DNA of 64,000 nt, taken from Xylanibacter oryzae DSM 17970 (GTDB taxonomy: Bacteria > Bacteroidota > Bacteroidia > Bacteroidales > Bacteroidaceae). This document shows, in pieces, positions 55,201-63,760 of this stretch. The notes under the pieces were generated by a model that worked only from the letters and a program-made list of their open reading frames with translations, did not search any database and was not told the origin of the DNA. The DNA lies in NCBI RefSeq assembly GCF_000585355.1, contig NZ_KK073873.1, forward strand, positions 3,081,703 through 3,145,702, in the 5' to 3' direction. Within the stretch, counting starts at the first letter, position 1, and every line of letters starts with the position of its first letter. Position numbers and translations under genes: made by a program.

Positions 55201-56409
55201 AATAGAATGTTCTTTCTCTCTCTTTATAATATGAGCTTGATTTCGCTCATCTTTCAACTTAAGAATTTGTTCATTTATACGTAATTGTTTAAGCCTTATT
55301 TTAGACTTTTTCTCTTCTAATGATTGCTTTTCAAATTCAATGTTGTCAAAGTCTATTTGTGGTACAAATGCAGTTAGAAGAAAATTACCGTCTTTTATAT
55401 TGCTATTTTCTATATAATTGCAATATTTTATATAGTTTTCTGCGGTTTCTTTTAGTTTACCTTCTGCTTCATATCTTTTTGCAGTCCTAAGGTATCTAGT
55501 TGCGGAGTCTGGATTAAAAAATCCTGAATTATATTCTTTTAAAGCTGAATTTTTATCGTTTAAAAAGAATTCATAAAAGTTATACATTGCTTCACTTCGA
55601 GAAAATTTGTTAATGCTTTTGTCAACCACCTTACTATCAATGTTTTCTAAGGTTTCATACGTTTGCTTTATTACATTTTCACTGGTGTCTTTTACACAGT
55701 ATGTTGACAACAAGGCGCAATATCCACCTACTGTAGATTCTTCATTAGGAGCTGTCTTAATGCTCATCTTTGCAGCTTTCTCTGCTTCATCAAATCTGTG
55801 TAGCCTTAGTGCTGCTATAGACACGTTTTTGTAGTAGCGGTATATTTCCTTGTCCTTAGATCTTTTAGCATATTCTAATGCTTTGTAGTATAGAGGGAGG
55901 GCGTATCTGTAGACTTCTTGAGAATAATAAAGTCCTCCTTCCATGTTATAACTTTCGATTATCCCAAAATTATTTTTCAAAGCGAAGGCTTTTTCTCTAT
56001 ACTTTGATATCTCGTTTATGGCCATAAGATAATTATGCGCACTGATAAATTCATTTATGCGCATATTCCAGCAACTAAAATAGTACTTTTTGTATGGTGA
56101 TTTTAATAAAAAGGGGGAAACCTTTTTAAACTCGGATTGTTCTTTCTCTAGTTGCCCGGTCTTGTGAAAATGCCAAACTTTAAAGTCTAAGGCTAAGCAT
56201 TCTGCATTAAGGTCCTTTTGTCTTTTGGCTTTTGCAAATAATGTATCAGCCATCTTGTAACCAATGTTTTCTCCAATATGGTCAGATGTCTTCTGCACAT
56301 AATTATATAAAGCATCTTTGATGCCGTAGGGATTGTTTTGAGCATACAATTCATATGTGCTAAATAGTGTCCATGATAATATTAGGGTTGTTAAAAACAT
56401 CCTCTTCAT
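52237..56409 (-). CDS. Double TPR-histidine kinase fusion (second half a pseudokinase)
   Basis: The product is 1390 aa and reads as two sensor kinases end to end. First unit: signal peptide, TPR repeats (about 30-330), coiled coil, membrane helix (about 446-468), HisKA with His498 (NMNHEIRSP), HATPase with NACKYT, DTGCGI and GNGLGLHICK. At about residue 706 a second signal-like segment follows (FFAILLFLCSFLPSYSA), then a second TPR array, coiled coil, membrane helix (about 1141-1163), and a HisKA-like helix in which the His is Lys1192 (NINKEIRKP) and the ATPase boxes are degraded (SHTGSI, no GLGL). No receiver domain is present. A TATATTTG box ends six bases before the ATG. Confidence 0.8.
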   Translation of the reverse strand: MKRMFLTTLILSWTLFSTYELYAQNNPYGIKDALYNYVQKTSDHIGENIGYKMADTLFAKAKRQKDLNAECLALDFKVWHFHKTGQLEKEQSEFKKVSPFLLKSPYKKYYFSCWNMRINEFISAHNYLMAINEISKYREKAFALKNNFGIIESYNMEGGLYYSQEVYRYALPLYYKALEYAKRSKDKEIYRYYKNVSIAALRLHRFDEAEKAAKMSIKTAPNEESTVGGYCALLSTYCVKDTSENVIKQTYETLENIDSKVVDKSINKFSRSEAMYNFYEFFLNDKNSALKEYNSGFFNPDSATRYLRTAKRYEAEGKLKETAENYIKYCNYIENSNIKDGNFLLTAFVPQIDFDNIEFEKQSLEEKKSKIRLKQLRINEQILKLKDERNQAHIIKREKEHSIMLSQLAAKRVEIQRQNNLIKNAKITTEQQKREYLFVKQKELWENSLIVTLATATFILFFLYIIYKLDEQKELKYKKEKAEKAEKTKSLFFQNMNHEIRSPLNAIIGFNDLLCSDIENNISSKERAEIINMISTNSNLLITLVNDVLDLSNLESGSYKLNWVDSDIQHLCKTTIESIRGRQADGVELRTRFNPTNLFFLHTDEQRLQQILINFLTNACKYTRTGNITLSYDVLSDVVRFTVTDTGCGIKPEDADKIFERFRMLDKSKTGNGLGLHICKIISGLLHGQIYLDKEYKKGAKFIFDHPINNKFFAILLFLCSFLPSYSAEINKSKSNLQKYQWAIENNQYEEKSIAMTDTMIIMARKAHNIKAEGNALELRTKCYFNLRKESLMLKNANVCKIFSLKHKQYSCMFNSWSTVINYYLLKNELDKAMSQLKKFKAMTEKTNDITGTGLLFYNLGTFYFVQKRYGTALSYYIKAIDYTKVFKNLDYIMIGNCYRLLGNNENAATWLKRSIEMPSSDVYKIHPLIGLLECYSKMGQTINAIRTESEIKKILRDYPNSAKYSNYHESMYFFYLYILKDREKALEELLKTEDSDNTKYNLALYYYYIGEYEKANVQLKYDVIRYTKWLKSDPMSNHYYYISQFDYKQAMRDKNRLAMHNIHTEIENANNTKKILMMKNEQSEWVLMHADINNRQAKALLKLQELKFQNNKEKLNRQNIIRTGEQKQRILAMEQAKYRSSTISFAALFIIVCTIIVIYHVQTKAKEMAYAAKKAQDAEKEKNNFFENINKEIRKPINNIIMINKELNNSEKIILKSQKDEAMHILHNNADYLHKLVDKVLDVSKLESGTYSPKMSNIIVYDLCHEIVCSFELNNHKTNIKLNSDTNDVEHCKTIISDKSRLEAAINSLIEIASANSTSNYIYLSYKSGYKSISFITSHTGSIPQNERKDISLSWQMVKLTAELLKGKSYKVEDQDGSIRYILEVLTNI

Positions 56410-56635
56410 GAGTGCAAATATATAGTTTTTTTTTTACAACAGAATAAAAATATAATATTTAAGTGTTTTTTCTTAATAATTTTGTTACATTTGTGCACAA
56501 ATATATAATATAGGGTAATAATGTGTGTAAAATCAAATACATTTTCAGTGCTTAAATGTAAAGATGCTTGCAATAAGTTTGTAAATTGTAATACAATTTA
56601 TTTTCATTTGTAACATCATTGTAATATTTGTTATA

Positions 56636-56643
56636 TACCTTTG
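56636..56643 (+). promoter_or_regulatory. Promoter box of the phosphate transport pair
   Basis: TACCTTTG followed by CAGCGGG, 46 bases before the DUF47 ATG. The nearest TTTG elements are at less ideal spacing. Confidence 0.55.
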
Positions 56644-56689
56644 CAGCGGGATAAGGAAATAATGTTAAAATTTAATAAAAATAGACTTT

Positions 56690-57337
56690 ATGAACAATTC
56701 ATTTTTCAGTCGCTTTACACCGAAAGAACCAAAGTTTTTTCATTTATTAAAGCAGGTATCTGAAGTTTTAATCGCAGCATCAGACTTATTGGTTGATTCA
56801 ATGCAATGTAGTACTCGAGAAGAGCGTACAGATTATTTTCACAAAATTAAGGATCAGGAAAGACTAGGTGACCAGTTGGCACATAAAATTTTTGAAGAAC
56901 TCAGCACCTCTTTTATAACACCTTTTGACCGTGAAGATATCCACTCACTCGCAGATTGTATGGATGATGTAATAGACCGAGTTAATAGTTGTGCTAAGCG
57001 TATAGCAATATATAATCCCAAAGCAAATAATCCTATGGCTATTGAGTTAGGACTTGTTGTAAAGGATGATGCTAAATGTATAGATATAGCAATGAAAGAA
57101 CTAGAGTTTTTGCGTAAGAATGCATCTAGTATTAAAGCTCGCAGTAAAGAACTGCATGACCTGGAAAACAAGGCCGATGACTTGTATGAGGTTGCTATAA
57201 TTAAACTCTTTGAAGAAGAAACAGACGGTATCGAACTTATTAAGGAGAAAGAAATACTTGCAGAACTCGAAAAAGCTACAGATGCAGCCGAAAGAGTAGG
57301 AAAGGTGCTGAAGACTATTATTGTAAAATACGCTTAA
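56690..57337 (+). CDS. DUF47 / PhoU-like accessory protein of PiT transport
   Basis: The product is 215 aa, all helical, with the DUF47 pattern: FFSRFTPKEPKFFHLL at the start, KIKDQERLGDQLAHKI, then DREDIHSLADCMDDVIDRV and EKATDAAERVGKVLKTIIVKYA (shown in part) at the end. The Asp/Glu-rich repeats E-x3-D bind metal clusters in PhoU-like proteins. It lies 12 bases before a PiT-type phosphate permease, the usual pairing, and probably regulates it. Confidence 0.92.
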   Translation: MNNSFFSRFTPKEPKFFHLLKQVSEVLIAASDLLVDSMQCSTREERTDYFHKIKDQERLGDQLAHKIFEELSTSFITPFDREDIHSLADCMDDVIDRVNSCAKRIAIYNPKANNPMAIELGLVVKDDAKCIDIAMKELEFLRKNASSIKARSKELHDLENKADDLYEVAIIKLFEEETDGIELIKEKEILAELEKATDAAERVGKVLKTIIVKYA

Positions 57338-57349
57338 ATCAAAATTAGG

Positions 57350-58366
57350 ATGATATTATTAGTCTCCATCATAATATTAGGACTCGTTTTTGACTATATT
57401 AATGGCTTCCATGATGCAGCAAATTCGATTTCAACAATTGTCACTACGAAAGTGCTGACACCATTTCAAGCTGTAATATGGGCAGCGTTTTTTAATTTTC
57501 TTGCTTTTTTCATTTCCAAATATATAATAGGTGAGTTTGGTATTGCCAATACAGTTTCAAAAACAGTCTACGAGCAATACATCACATTACCTATAATATT
57601 AGCAGGTATAATAGGTGCCATAATGTGGAACTTATTTACATGGTGGAAGGGTATACCTTCATCTTCTTCTCATACACTTATAGGTGGCTTTGCCGGCTCT
57701 GCGATAATGGCAAATGGCTTTAATGCTATACATGGTGCTATTATTCTAAAGATTGCTGCTTTTATATTTTTGGCTCCATTTATAGGTATGGTAATAGCTT
57801 TTGCTATTTCATTACTTGTGCTATATGGTTGTAGACACGTGTCCCATTTGAGGGCTGAAGTTTGGTTTAAGCATCTTCAGTTGTTTTCATCAGCATTATT
57901 CAGTATAGGTCATGGACTTAATGACTCTCAGAAGGTAATGGGTGTTATAGCAGCAGCTATGATAGCTGCTCATCCGCTTCATATAGGACTTGGTATAAAG
58001 ACAATAGATGATATTCCTGACTGGGTGGCATTTGCTTGCTTTACATCAATTTCAATTGGAACTATGTCAGGTGGATGGCGTATAGTAAAGACTATGGGTA
58101 CAAAGATAACAAAGGTAACTCCGTTTGAAGGTGTTGTTGCAGAGACTGCCGGAGCAATAACTTTATATATTACTGAAATTCTTAAGATTCCTGTAAGTAC
58201 AACTCACACTATAGCAGGTTCTATTATGGGAGTTGGTGCAACTAAACGTCTTACTGCTGTAAGGTGGGGAGTTACAAAAGATCTCATGGTATCGTGGGTA
58301 CTGACAATACCTGTAAGCGCACTTCTTGGTGCTGGAATTTATCTCCTAATATCATTGTTTTTATAG
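57350..58366 (+). CDS. PiT-family inorganic phosphate transporter
   Basis: The product is 338 aa with about ten membrane helices. The two signature repeats are visible: GFHDAANSISTIVTTKVLTP near the N-terminus and GHGLNDSQKVMGVI in the second half, with PSSSSHTLIGG and VSTTHTIAGSIMGVG nearby. It imports phosphate as a metal-phosphate complex with protons or sodium. It is co-transcribed with the DUF47 gene and ends at a hairpin terminator (58,400-58,425). Confidence 0.95.
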   Translation: MILLVSIIILGLVFDYINGFHDAANSISTIVTTKVLTPFQAVIWAAFFNFLAFFISKYIIGEFGIANTVSKTVYEQYITLPIILAGIIGAIMWNLFTWWKGIPSSSSHTLIGGFAGSAIMANGFNAIHGAIILKIAAFIFLAPFIGMVIAFAISLLVLYGCRHVSHLRAEVWFKHLQLFSSALFSIGHGLNDSQKVMGVIAAAMIAAHPLHIGLGIKTIDDIPDWVAFACFTSISIGTMSGGWRIVKTMGTKITKVTPFEGVVAETAGAITLYITEILKIPVSTTHTIAGSIMGVGATKRLTAVRWGVTKDLMVSWVLTIPVSALLGAGIYLLISLFL

Positions 58367-58399
58367 AAGGATACATTCTTAAATGTTATTTTATGTAAA

Positions 58400-58425
58400 A
58401 TATGCTCCAAAAATTTGGAGCATAT
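58400..58425 (+). terminator. Terminator after the PiT gene
   Basis: ATATGCTCC pairs with GGAGCATAT around an 8-nt loop and is followed by TTCTTTTTT. Confidence 0.85.
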
Positions 58426-58437
58426 TTCTTTTTTACA

Positions 58438-58445
58438 TACATTTG
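58438..58445 (+). promoter_or_regulatory. Promoter box of the ABC/MacB efflux operon
   Basis: TACATTTG followed by CAGTG, 41 bases before the ATG at 58,487. It lies inside the longer reading frame from 58,415, so that earlier start is wrong. Confidence 0.65.
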
Positions 58446-58486
58446 CAGTGTTCTACATAAGTACAACACTCAAAAACAATAATACA

Positions 58487-59308
58487 ATGATTGAAATACA
58501 AAACATTAGCTTTAAATATGCAGGCACAAGCCGCTATATTTTTAAAGATTTCGACTTGAAGTTGGAAGAAAACAGAATATATGGTTTATTGGGAAAGAAT
58601 GGAACCGGTAAGAGCACTTTATTATATTTAATAAGTGGGTTGTTGCGTGCGATGAATGGTTCCATCGTCTTTGATGGTTTAGAAACCAGTAAACGTTGTC
58701 CAGATACGTTAAGTGAAATTTTTATATTGCCCGAGGTCTTTAAATTGCCAAAAGTGTCATTGGTAAATTATGTAAAGATGAATCGTGGATTTTATAAGAA
58801 TTTCAGCGATGAGATATTAAATAATTGCCTTAGGGATTTTGAACTAACAACTGATATTCATCTTAATGAATTATCAATGGGACAGGCAAAAAAGGCTTTT
58901 ATGAGTTTTGCACTTGCCACAAACACAAAATTGCTGCTTATGGATGAACCGACAAATGGATTAGACATTCCTTCAAAGAGTCAGTTCCGCAAAGTAGTGG
59001 CCGGTAATATGACAGAAGATCGTACTGTAATTATATCAACGCATCAAGTTCATGATATAGAACAGCTCTTAGATCATATATTAATGCTTGAAGGTAAAGA
59101 ACTAAAACTGAATGCTTCTGTATCTGATATATGTGATAAGTATAAATTTGAGTACCGTACTCCGGATGACATGGCTGATATACTTTATGCAGAACCAACA
59201 TTGCAAGGGAACGCTGTAATTGCCCCAAGAGGAAATAGTGAAGAGACGCCATTGAATTTGGAACTCTTGTTTAATGCAGTTACTAAAGGCGCAATAAATA
59301 CAAAATAA
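58487..59308 (+). CDS. ABC transporter ATP-binding protein, GntR-linked
   Basis: The product is 273 aa from the chosen ATG (MIEIQNISFKYAG). Walker A is LLGKNGTGKST, signature LSMGQAKKA, Walker B KLLLMDEPTNGLD and switch His ISTHQ. The start is fixed by the promoter box at 58,438 and by the family's usual N-terminus. It is the first gene of an operon with a membrane partner and a YtrA-type GntR regulator, which in other bacteria control ABC exporters for peptides or antibiotics. Confidence 0.9.
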   Translation: MIEIQNISFKYAGTSRYIFKDFDLKLEENRIYGLLGKNGTGKSTLLYLISGLLRAMNGSIVFDGLETSKRCPDTLSEIFILPEVFKLPKVSLVNYVKMNRGFYKNFSDEILNNCLRDFELTTDIHLNELSMGQAKKAFMSFALATNTKLLLMDEPTNGLDIPSKSQFRKVVAGNMTEDRTVIISTHQVHDIEQLLDHILMLEGKELKLNASVSDICDKYKFEYRTPDDMADILYAEPTLQGNAVIAPRGNSEETPLNLELLFNAVTKGAINTK

Positions 59309-59336
59309 TATTTACGGATAGAATAATATAATAATT

Positions 59337-60146
59337 ATGGAAAAGTTTAATTTAAATAGATTCGGAATCTTGGTGAAATGGAGTTTCTTTGCTTATAAGA
59401 GATCTTTCATAAAGATGACTAGTATATTGTTTTTCGTGTTGTTGGCTATATTTGAACTTAACTCTTTGGGAAATTCCGGAACTCAAAGTCTGGTAGTTAC
59501 AAGTGTGTTTATATTTACAACACTTATGATCGTTGGCGCTAGCCTTAATTTTGCGAATATGAAAGAAAAGGAAGATCGTATTACATTTATAATGCTTCCA
59601 ACATCAAACCTTGAAAAGTTTGTAAGTAGATATCTATATGTAACATTGGGTTCCTTGGCTGCATTTCTTGTTGCTTTACTTGGTGCAGATATATTCAGAA
59701 TGTTGTTTGCTCTTATAACAGGAAAGGGCATAGGGGGATCAGTATTTCTTGATTTCTTTAGGACAATGGTAGATTCTAGCATTTTCGCCAATCACGTATA
59801 TGTAAACGGGCAGGATGTATATCAAGCTAATTCTTGGCAGATTGCTGCATGTATCTGTCTTTCTTTGTTCTGTATATGGATGCATTCAATATATATGTTG
59901 GGCGGAACGTTCTTTCGTCGCAATGCATGGCTATTTACGACGATGGCACTTATCTTTGCCAGTATTATATTTGGATGGATTGTTTCATCATTTGATTTTA
60001 ATATGCATTTAGATGTTACAAGTTCAAGTGCTGTGGCAAATACCTTCAGTATTGTATTTTTAATACTGATAGTTATCAACTATTTTGCTTCTTACAAGCT
60101 TTTTACACGCATGCAGGTCATAAATAATAAATGGATTAATGTATGA
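59337..60146 (+). CDS. ABC transporter permease, ABC-2-like
   Basis: The product is 269 aa with about six hydrophobic segments (MTSILFFVLLAIFEL, FIFTTLMIVGASLNF, YVTLGSLAAFLVALLGAD and others). It is the membrane partner of the ATPase encoded 28 bases upstream. No known substrate family can be named. Its stop overlaps the GntR start by four bases. Confidence 0.8.
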   Translation: MEKFNLNRFGILVKWSFFAYKRSFIKMTSILFFVLLAIFELNSLGNSGTQSLVVTSVFIFTTLMIVGASLNFANMKEKEDRITFIMLPTSNLEKFVSRYLYVTLGSLAAFLVALLGADIFRMLFALITGKGIGGSVFLDFFRTMVDSSIFANHVYVNGQDVYQANSWQIAACICLSLFCIWMHSIYMLGGTFFRRNAWLFTTMALIFASIIFGWIVSSFDFNMHLDVTSSSAVANTFSIVFLILIVINYFASYKLFTRMQVINNKWINV

Positions 60147-60493
60147 CATTTAATAACGATAAAGCGATTTATGTTCAGATGGCCGACCGACTGTGTGATG
60201 AAATCCTTGCCGGCAAATATAAAGACGACGACCGGGTACCTAGTGTACGCGAGTATTCGGCAATGCTGGAGGTAAATATGAACACGAGTTTTAAGGCATA
60301 TGAAATGTTAGCGCGTGATGGTATAATATATAATAAACGCGGACTTGGCTACTTTGTTACTGCAGGTGCTGCCGCGCAAATTAAAAAAGAGAGAAGAGAG
60401 GAATTCTTGAAGCGCAAAATCCCCGAAATGTTCAGACAGATGAGGATGCTCGATATAGATATAGATACAATCAAAAACAAATGGGAGGAATAA
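60143..60493 (+). CDS. GntR-family regulator, YtrA type
   Basis: The product is 116 aa. The winged helix-turn-helix is readable (AIYVQMADRLCDEILAGKY, DRVPSVREYSAMLEVNMNT, then RDGIIYNKRGLGYFVT). A short C-terminal helical tail instead of a sugar-binding domain is typical for the YtrA subgroup. It sits in the middle of the operon, coupled to the permease (ATGA) and one base before the MacB-type ATPase gene, so it probably represses its own transcript at the 58,438 promoter. Confidence 0.9.
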   Translation: MTFNNDKAIYVQMADRLCDEILAGKYKDDDRVPSVREYSAMLEVNMNTSFKAYEMLARDGIIYNKRGLGYFVTAGAAAQIKKERREEFLKRKIPEMFRQMRMLDIDIDTIKNKWEE

Positions 60494-60494
60494 T

Positions 60495-61214
60495 ATGATA
60501 CATCTTAGAGATATAAATAAGACATATGATAATGGACAGCCTTTGCATGTGCTAAAGGGAATAAACCTTGATATAGAAAAAGGTGAGTTCGTGTCAATAA
60601 TGGGTGCTTCAGGTTCCGGCAAATCTACATTGCTTAATATTCTGGGTATACTTGATAATTACGATTCAGGCGAGTATATTTTGAATGACGTACTTATAAA
60701 AGACCTTAGCGAGACAAAGTCTGCTGCTTACCGAAACAATATGATTGGTTTTATATTCCAGTCGTTTAATCTCATATCATTTAAGACTGCTGTGGAAAAT
60801 GTTGAGCTACCATTGTTCTATCAAGGGGTAAACCGTAAAAAACGTCACGAATTGGCAATGGAATATCTTGAAAAACTTAGTCTCACACAATGGGCGAATC
60901 ATTATCCCAATGAGATGTCCGGTGGACAGAAACAGCGCGTAGCTATAGCAAGGGCGCTGATAACAAATCCGCAGATAATACTGGCTGACGAACCTACCGG
61001 CGCTTTGGATTCAAAAACGAGTGTTGAGGTTATGCAACTGCTTAAACATTTGAATCAAGATGAGGGTATGACGATCGTTGTAGTGACTCATGAGAGTGGA
61101 GTCGCTAATGAAACTAATAAAATAGTGCATATTAAAGATGGGCTGATTGGCAATATTGAAGAAAATCTTGATCATCATGCTAGTCCGTTTGGTATAAATG
61201 GTGTAATGAAGTAA
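60495..61214 (+). CDS. MacB-type ABC ATPase (LolD-like)
   Basis: The product is 239 aa. Walker A is MGASGSGKST, signature MSGGQKQRVAIARAL and Walker B ILADEPTGALDSKTS, the exact pattern of LolD/MacB ATPases, with FQSFNLISF as Q loop. It powers the two MacB-like permeases encoded right after it. The Walker B text is identical in style to tripartite efflux pumps of Bacteroidetes. Confidence 0.93.
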   Translation: MIHLRDINKTYDNGQPLHVLKGINLDIEKGEFVSIMGASGSGKSTLLNILGILDNYDSGEYILNDVLIKDLSETKSAAYRNNMIGFIFQSFNLISFKTAVENVELPLFYQGVNRKKRHELAMEYLEKLSLTQWANHYPNEMSGGQKQRVAIARALITNPQIILADEPTGALDSKTSVEVMQLLKHLNQDEGMTIVVVTHESGVANETNKIVHIKDGLIGNIEENLDHHASPFGINGVMK

Positions 61215-61226
61215 TATGATAAACTT

Positions 61227-62483
61227 ATGCGTGATATTTTAGCTGAAATATGGAGTACGGCAAGACGCAACAAATTACGTACTGCTCTTACCGGATTTGC
61301 TGTAGCATGGGGTATCTTCATGATTATATTCTTGCTCGGAGCCGGAAATGGACTTATCAATGCACAGATGGACAGTCAGGGGCGGTTCTTGTCAAACTCA
61401 ATGATCGTTTACGGTGGTAGAACATCTAAAGCGTATAATGGTCTGCAAGAGGGTAGAACCGTAAGTCTTCTTGATAAAGATATGAACACAACACGTACAA
61501 ATTTCAAGTCAAACATTGATGATGTTGGTGCGGAATTAGAAACTTCTGGAGTTACTATCAGTTTGGGGCAGAATTATTTTAATGGCACATTGACAGGAGT
61601 CTATCCCAATCACATTCAGATAACTAAGAGAGAAATCCTTTATGGCAGGTTCATCAATGACATTGATATTAAAGAGCAGCGTAAAGTACTGGTCTTAAGC
61701 CAAGACAATGCTAAAGAACTATTGAAAAATTACCAGGATCTAATAGGAAAATATGTTAATGTTGGCAATTTCTCATTCCAAGTTGTTGGTATATATAAGC
61801 AGGACCAGTCTCAAATGAATAAGGATGTATTCTCTTCTTTCTCAACCATAAAGACTATCTATAACAGAGGAGACAGTATCGGCAATATTGAATATTCTTT
61901 CCATGGATTGCCAACCAAGGCCGATAATGACCGCTTCGAGAAACAATACAGACGGAAGATAAATTCTAATCATCTGGCAGCTCCTGACGATGAAAGTGCT
62001 GTTTGGTTATGGAACCGTTACACTCAGAGCATGCAGATGAACCAGGGTATTGGTATCATTCGTACCGCATTATGGGTAGTCGGATTGTTTACACTTCTGA
62101 GTGGTATCGTTGGAGTAAGCAATATTATGCTTATTACTGTAAAGGAACGTACACGCGAATTTGGTATTCGAAAAGCAATCGGCGCAAGTCCGGCTTCAAT
62201 ACTGAAATTGATCATCGTAGAGAGCGTTATAATAACAACTATCTTCGGGTATACAGGTATGGTGCTTGGCGTTGCAGCTAATGAATACATGGATGCAACT
62301 ATAGGACATACACAGATAGATACCGGACTCTTTAAGGCAACGATGTTCCTCAATCCAACAGTAGGCCTTGATGTATGTATAGAGGCAACTCTCGTAATAA
62401 TAATAGCCGGAACGATAGCTGGACTTATTCCTGCGCGTAAGGCTGCAAAGATAAGACCTATAGAAGCTTTAAAAGCAGAATAA
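61227..62483 (+). CDS. MacB-like ABC permease, first copy
   Basis: The product is 418 aa. One N-terminal membrane helix (TALTGFAVAWGIFMIIFLLG) is followed by a large periplasmic MacB_PCD domain (about 45-270) and three C-terminal helices with the FtsX signature (VSNIMLITVKERTREFGIRKAIGA). MacB-like mechanotransmission permeases push substrates through the outer-membrane channel. It pairs with the second copy two bases downstream, so the working pump is probably a heterodimer. Confidence 0.92.
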   Translation: MRDILAEIWSTARRNKLRTALTGFAVAWGIFMIIFLLGAGNGLINAQMDSQGRFLSNSMIVYGGRTSKAYNGLQEGRTVSLLDKDMNTTRTNFKSNIDDVGAELETSGVTISLGQNYFNGTLTGVYPNHIQITKREILYGRFINDIDIKEQRKVLVLSQDNAKELLKNYQDLIGKYVNVGNFSFQVVGIYKQDQSQMNKDVFSSFSTIKTIYNRGDSIGNIEYSFHGLPTKADNDRFEKQYRRKINSNHLAAPDDESAVWLWNRYTQSMQMNQGIGIIRTALWVVGLFTLLSGIVGVSNIMLITVKERTREFGIRKAIGASPASILKLIIVESVIITTIFGYTGMVLGVAANEYMDATIGHTQIDTGLFKATMFLNPTVGLDVCIEATLVIIIAGTIAGLIPARKAAKIRPIEALKAE

Positions 62484-62485
62484 TT

Positions 62486-63733
62486 ATGAAGTTTGATATT
62501 GATAGTTATAGAGAAATACTTGATACTCTTACGAGGAATAAGAGTAGGAGTTTCCTTACCGGATTTGGTGTGTTCTGGGGCGTATTTATGCTTGTCGTTC
62601 TTATAGGAGGAGGCCAAGGACTAAAAGAACTGTTACAGAATAATTTTGCCGGATTCGCAACCAACTCTGCAATGATATGGGCTCAACCTACGACAAAAGT
62701 CTATAAAGGATTTAAAAAGGGCCGTGGTTGGCAAATGGTTTATCGTGATGTAGACAGACTACGTCTTCAAGTACCCGAATTGGATGTTATATCACCGGCT
62801 CTATTTGGCAATGGAGGTACCATAGTTTATGGTGACAAAAAGAGTCAAGGCTCTGTACAAGGTATGTTGCCCAATTACCAGAAAGTTTATACCCCAACTA
62901 TCTATTATGGGCGGTATATAAATAGTCTGGATGTAACGAATCATCGTAAGGTGTGTGTGATTGGCAAGAAGATCTATAAAGACCTTTTTAAAGATGGTAC
63001 CAATCCATGTGGAAAATATATACGTGTTGATTCTATTTATTATAAGGTCGTAGGCGTTGACTATAAGGCTGGTGGTGATATGAATATTAATGGCCGTGCA
63101 GAAGAAAAAGTAACATTGCCGATATCTACTATGCAAAAGGCTTACAACCGTGGCGATCAGATAGATATGATTTCTGTTACCGGCCGTAGTGGAGTCGTGA
63201 TAAGTAGTATCACAGACCGGATGCGCCAGACGATAGCACGTGCCCACACGATTGATCCTACTGATGATCAGAGTGTAATGGTATTTAATACAGAAATCCT
63301 TTTTGGTATACTTGATAGTCTTTTTAAAGGAGTTAACTTTCTTATATGGTTAGTCGGGCTAGGCACATTGTTTGCCGGTGCAATAGGCGTTTCTAATATA
63401 ATGATGGTTACAGTGAAAGAACGTACTACCGAAATAGGTATAAGACGAGCCATAGGAGCCACCCCGCGTAATATATTGTCGCAGATAATATCAGAAAGCG
63501 TAATACTTACATCTGTAGCCGGAATGAGTGGCATATTGTTTGGCGTATTGATATTGCAGATGCTAGAGGTCGGAAATACAACGGATGGAATTTTAGCTGC
63601 ACATTTCCAAGTCCATTTCTGGACTGCTATTTTTGCTGCATTACTGCTATGCATACTAGGCGTTCTTGCCGGACTTGCTCCTGCATGGAGGGCAATGAGT
63701 ATAAAACCGGTTGATGCAATGAGAGACGAATAA
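62486..63733 (+). CDS. MacB-like ABC permease, second copy
   Basis: The product is 415 aa with the same layout: N-terminal helix (SFLTGFGVFWGVFMLVVLIG), periplasmic domain, and the FtsX C-terminus (VSNIMMVTVKERTTEIGIRRAIGA). It is clearly related to the first copy, as after an old duplication. It lies two bases after the first copy and 27 bases before the adaptor gene. Confidence 0.92.
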   Translation: MKFDIDSYREILDTLTRNKSRSFLTGFGVFWGVFMLVVLIGGGQGLKELLQNNFAGFATNSAMIWAQPTTKVYKGFKKGRGWQMVYRDVDRLRLQVPELDVISPALFGNGGTIVYGDKKSQGSVQGMLPNYQKVYTPTIYYGRYINSLDVTNHRKVCVIGKKIYKDLFKDGTNPCGKYIRVDSIYYKVVGVDYKAGGDMNINGRAEEKVTLPISTMQKAYNRGDQIDMISVTGRSGVVISSITDRMRQTIARAHTIDPTDDQSVMVFNTEILFGILDSLFKGVNFLIWLVGLGTLFAGAIGVSNIMMVTVKERTTEIGIRRAIGATPRNILSQIISESVILTSVAGMSGILFGVLILQMLEVGNTTDGILAAHFQVHFWTAIFAALLLCILGVLAGLAPAWRAMSIKPVDAMRDE

Positions 63734-63760
63734 TATAAATAATAAAAAATAATCATAATA

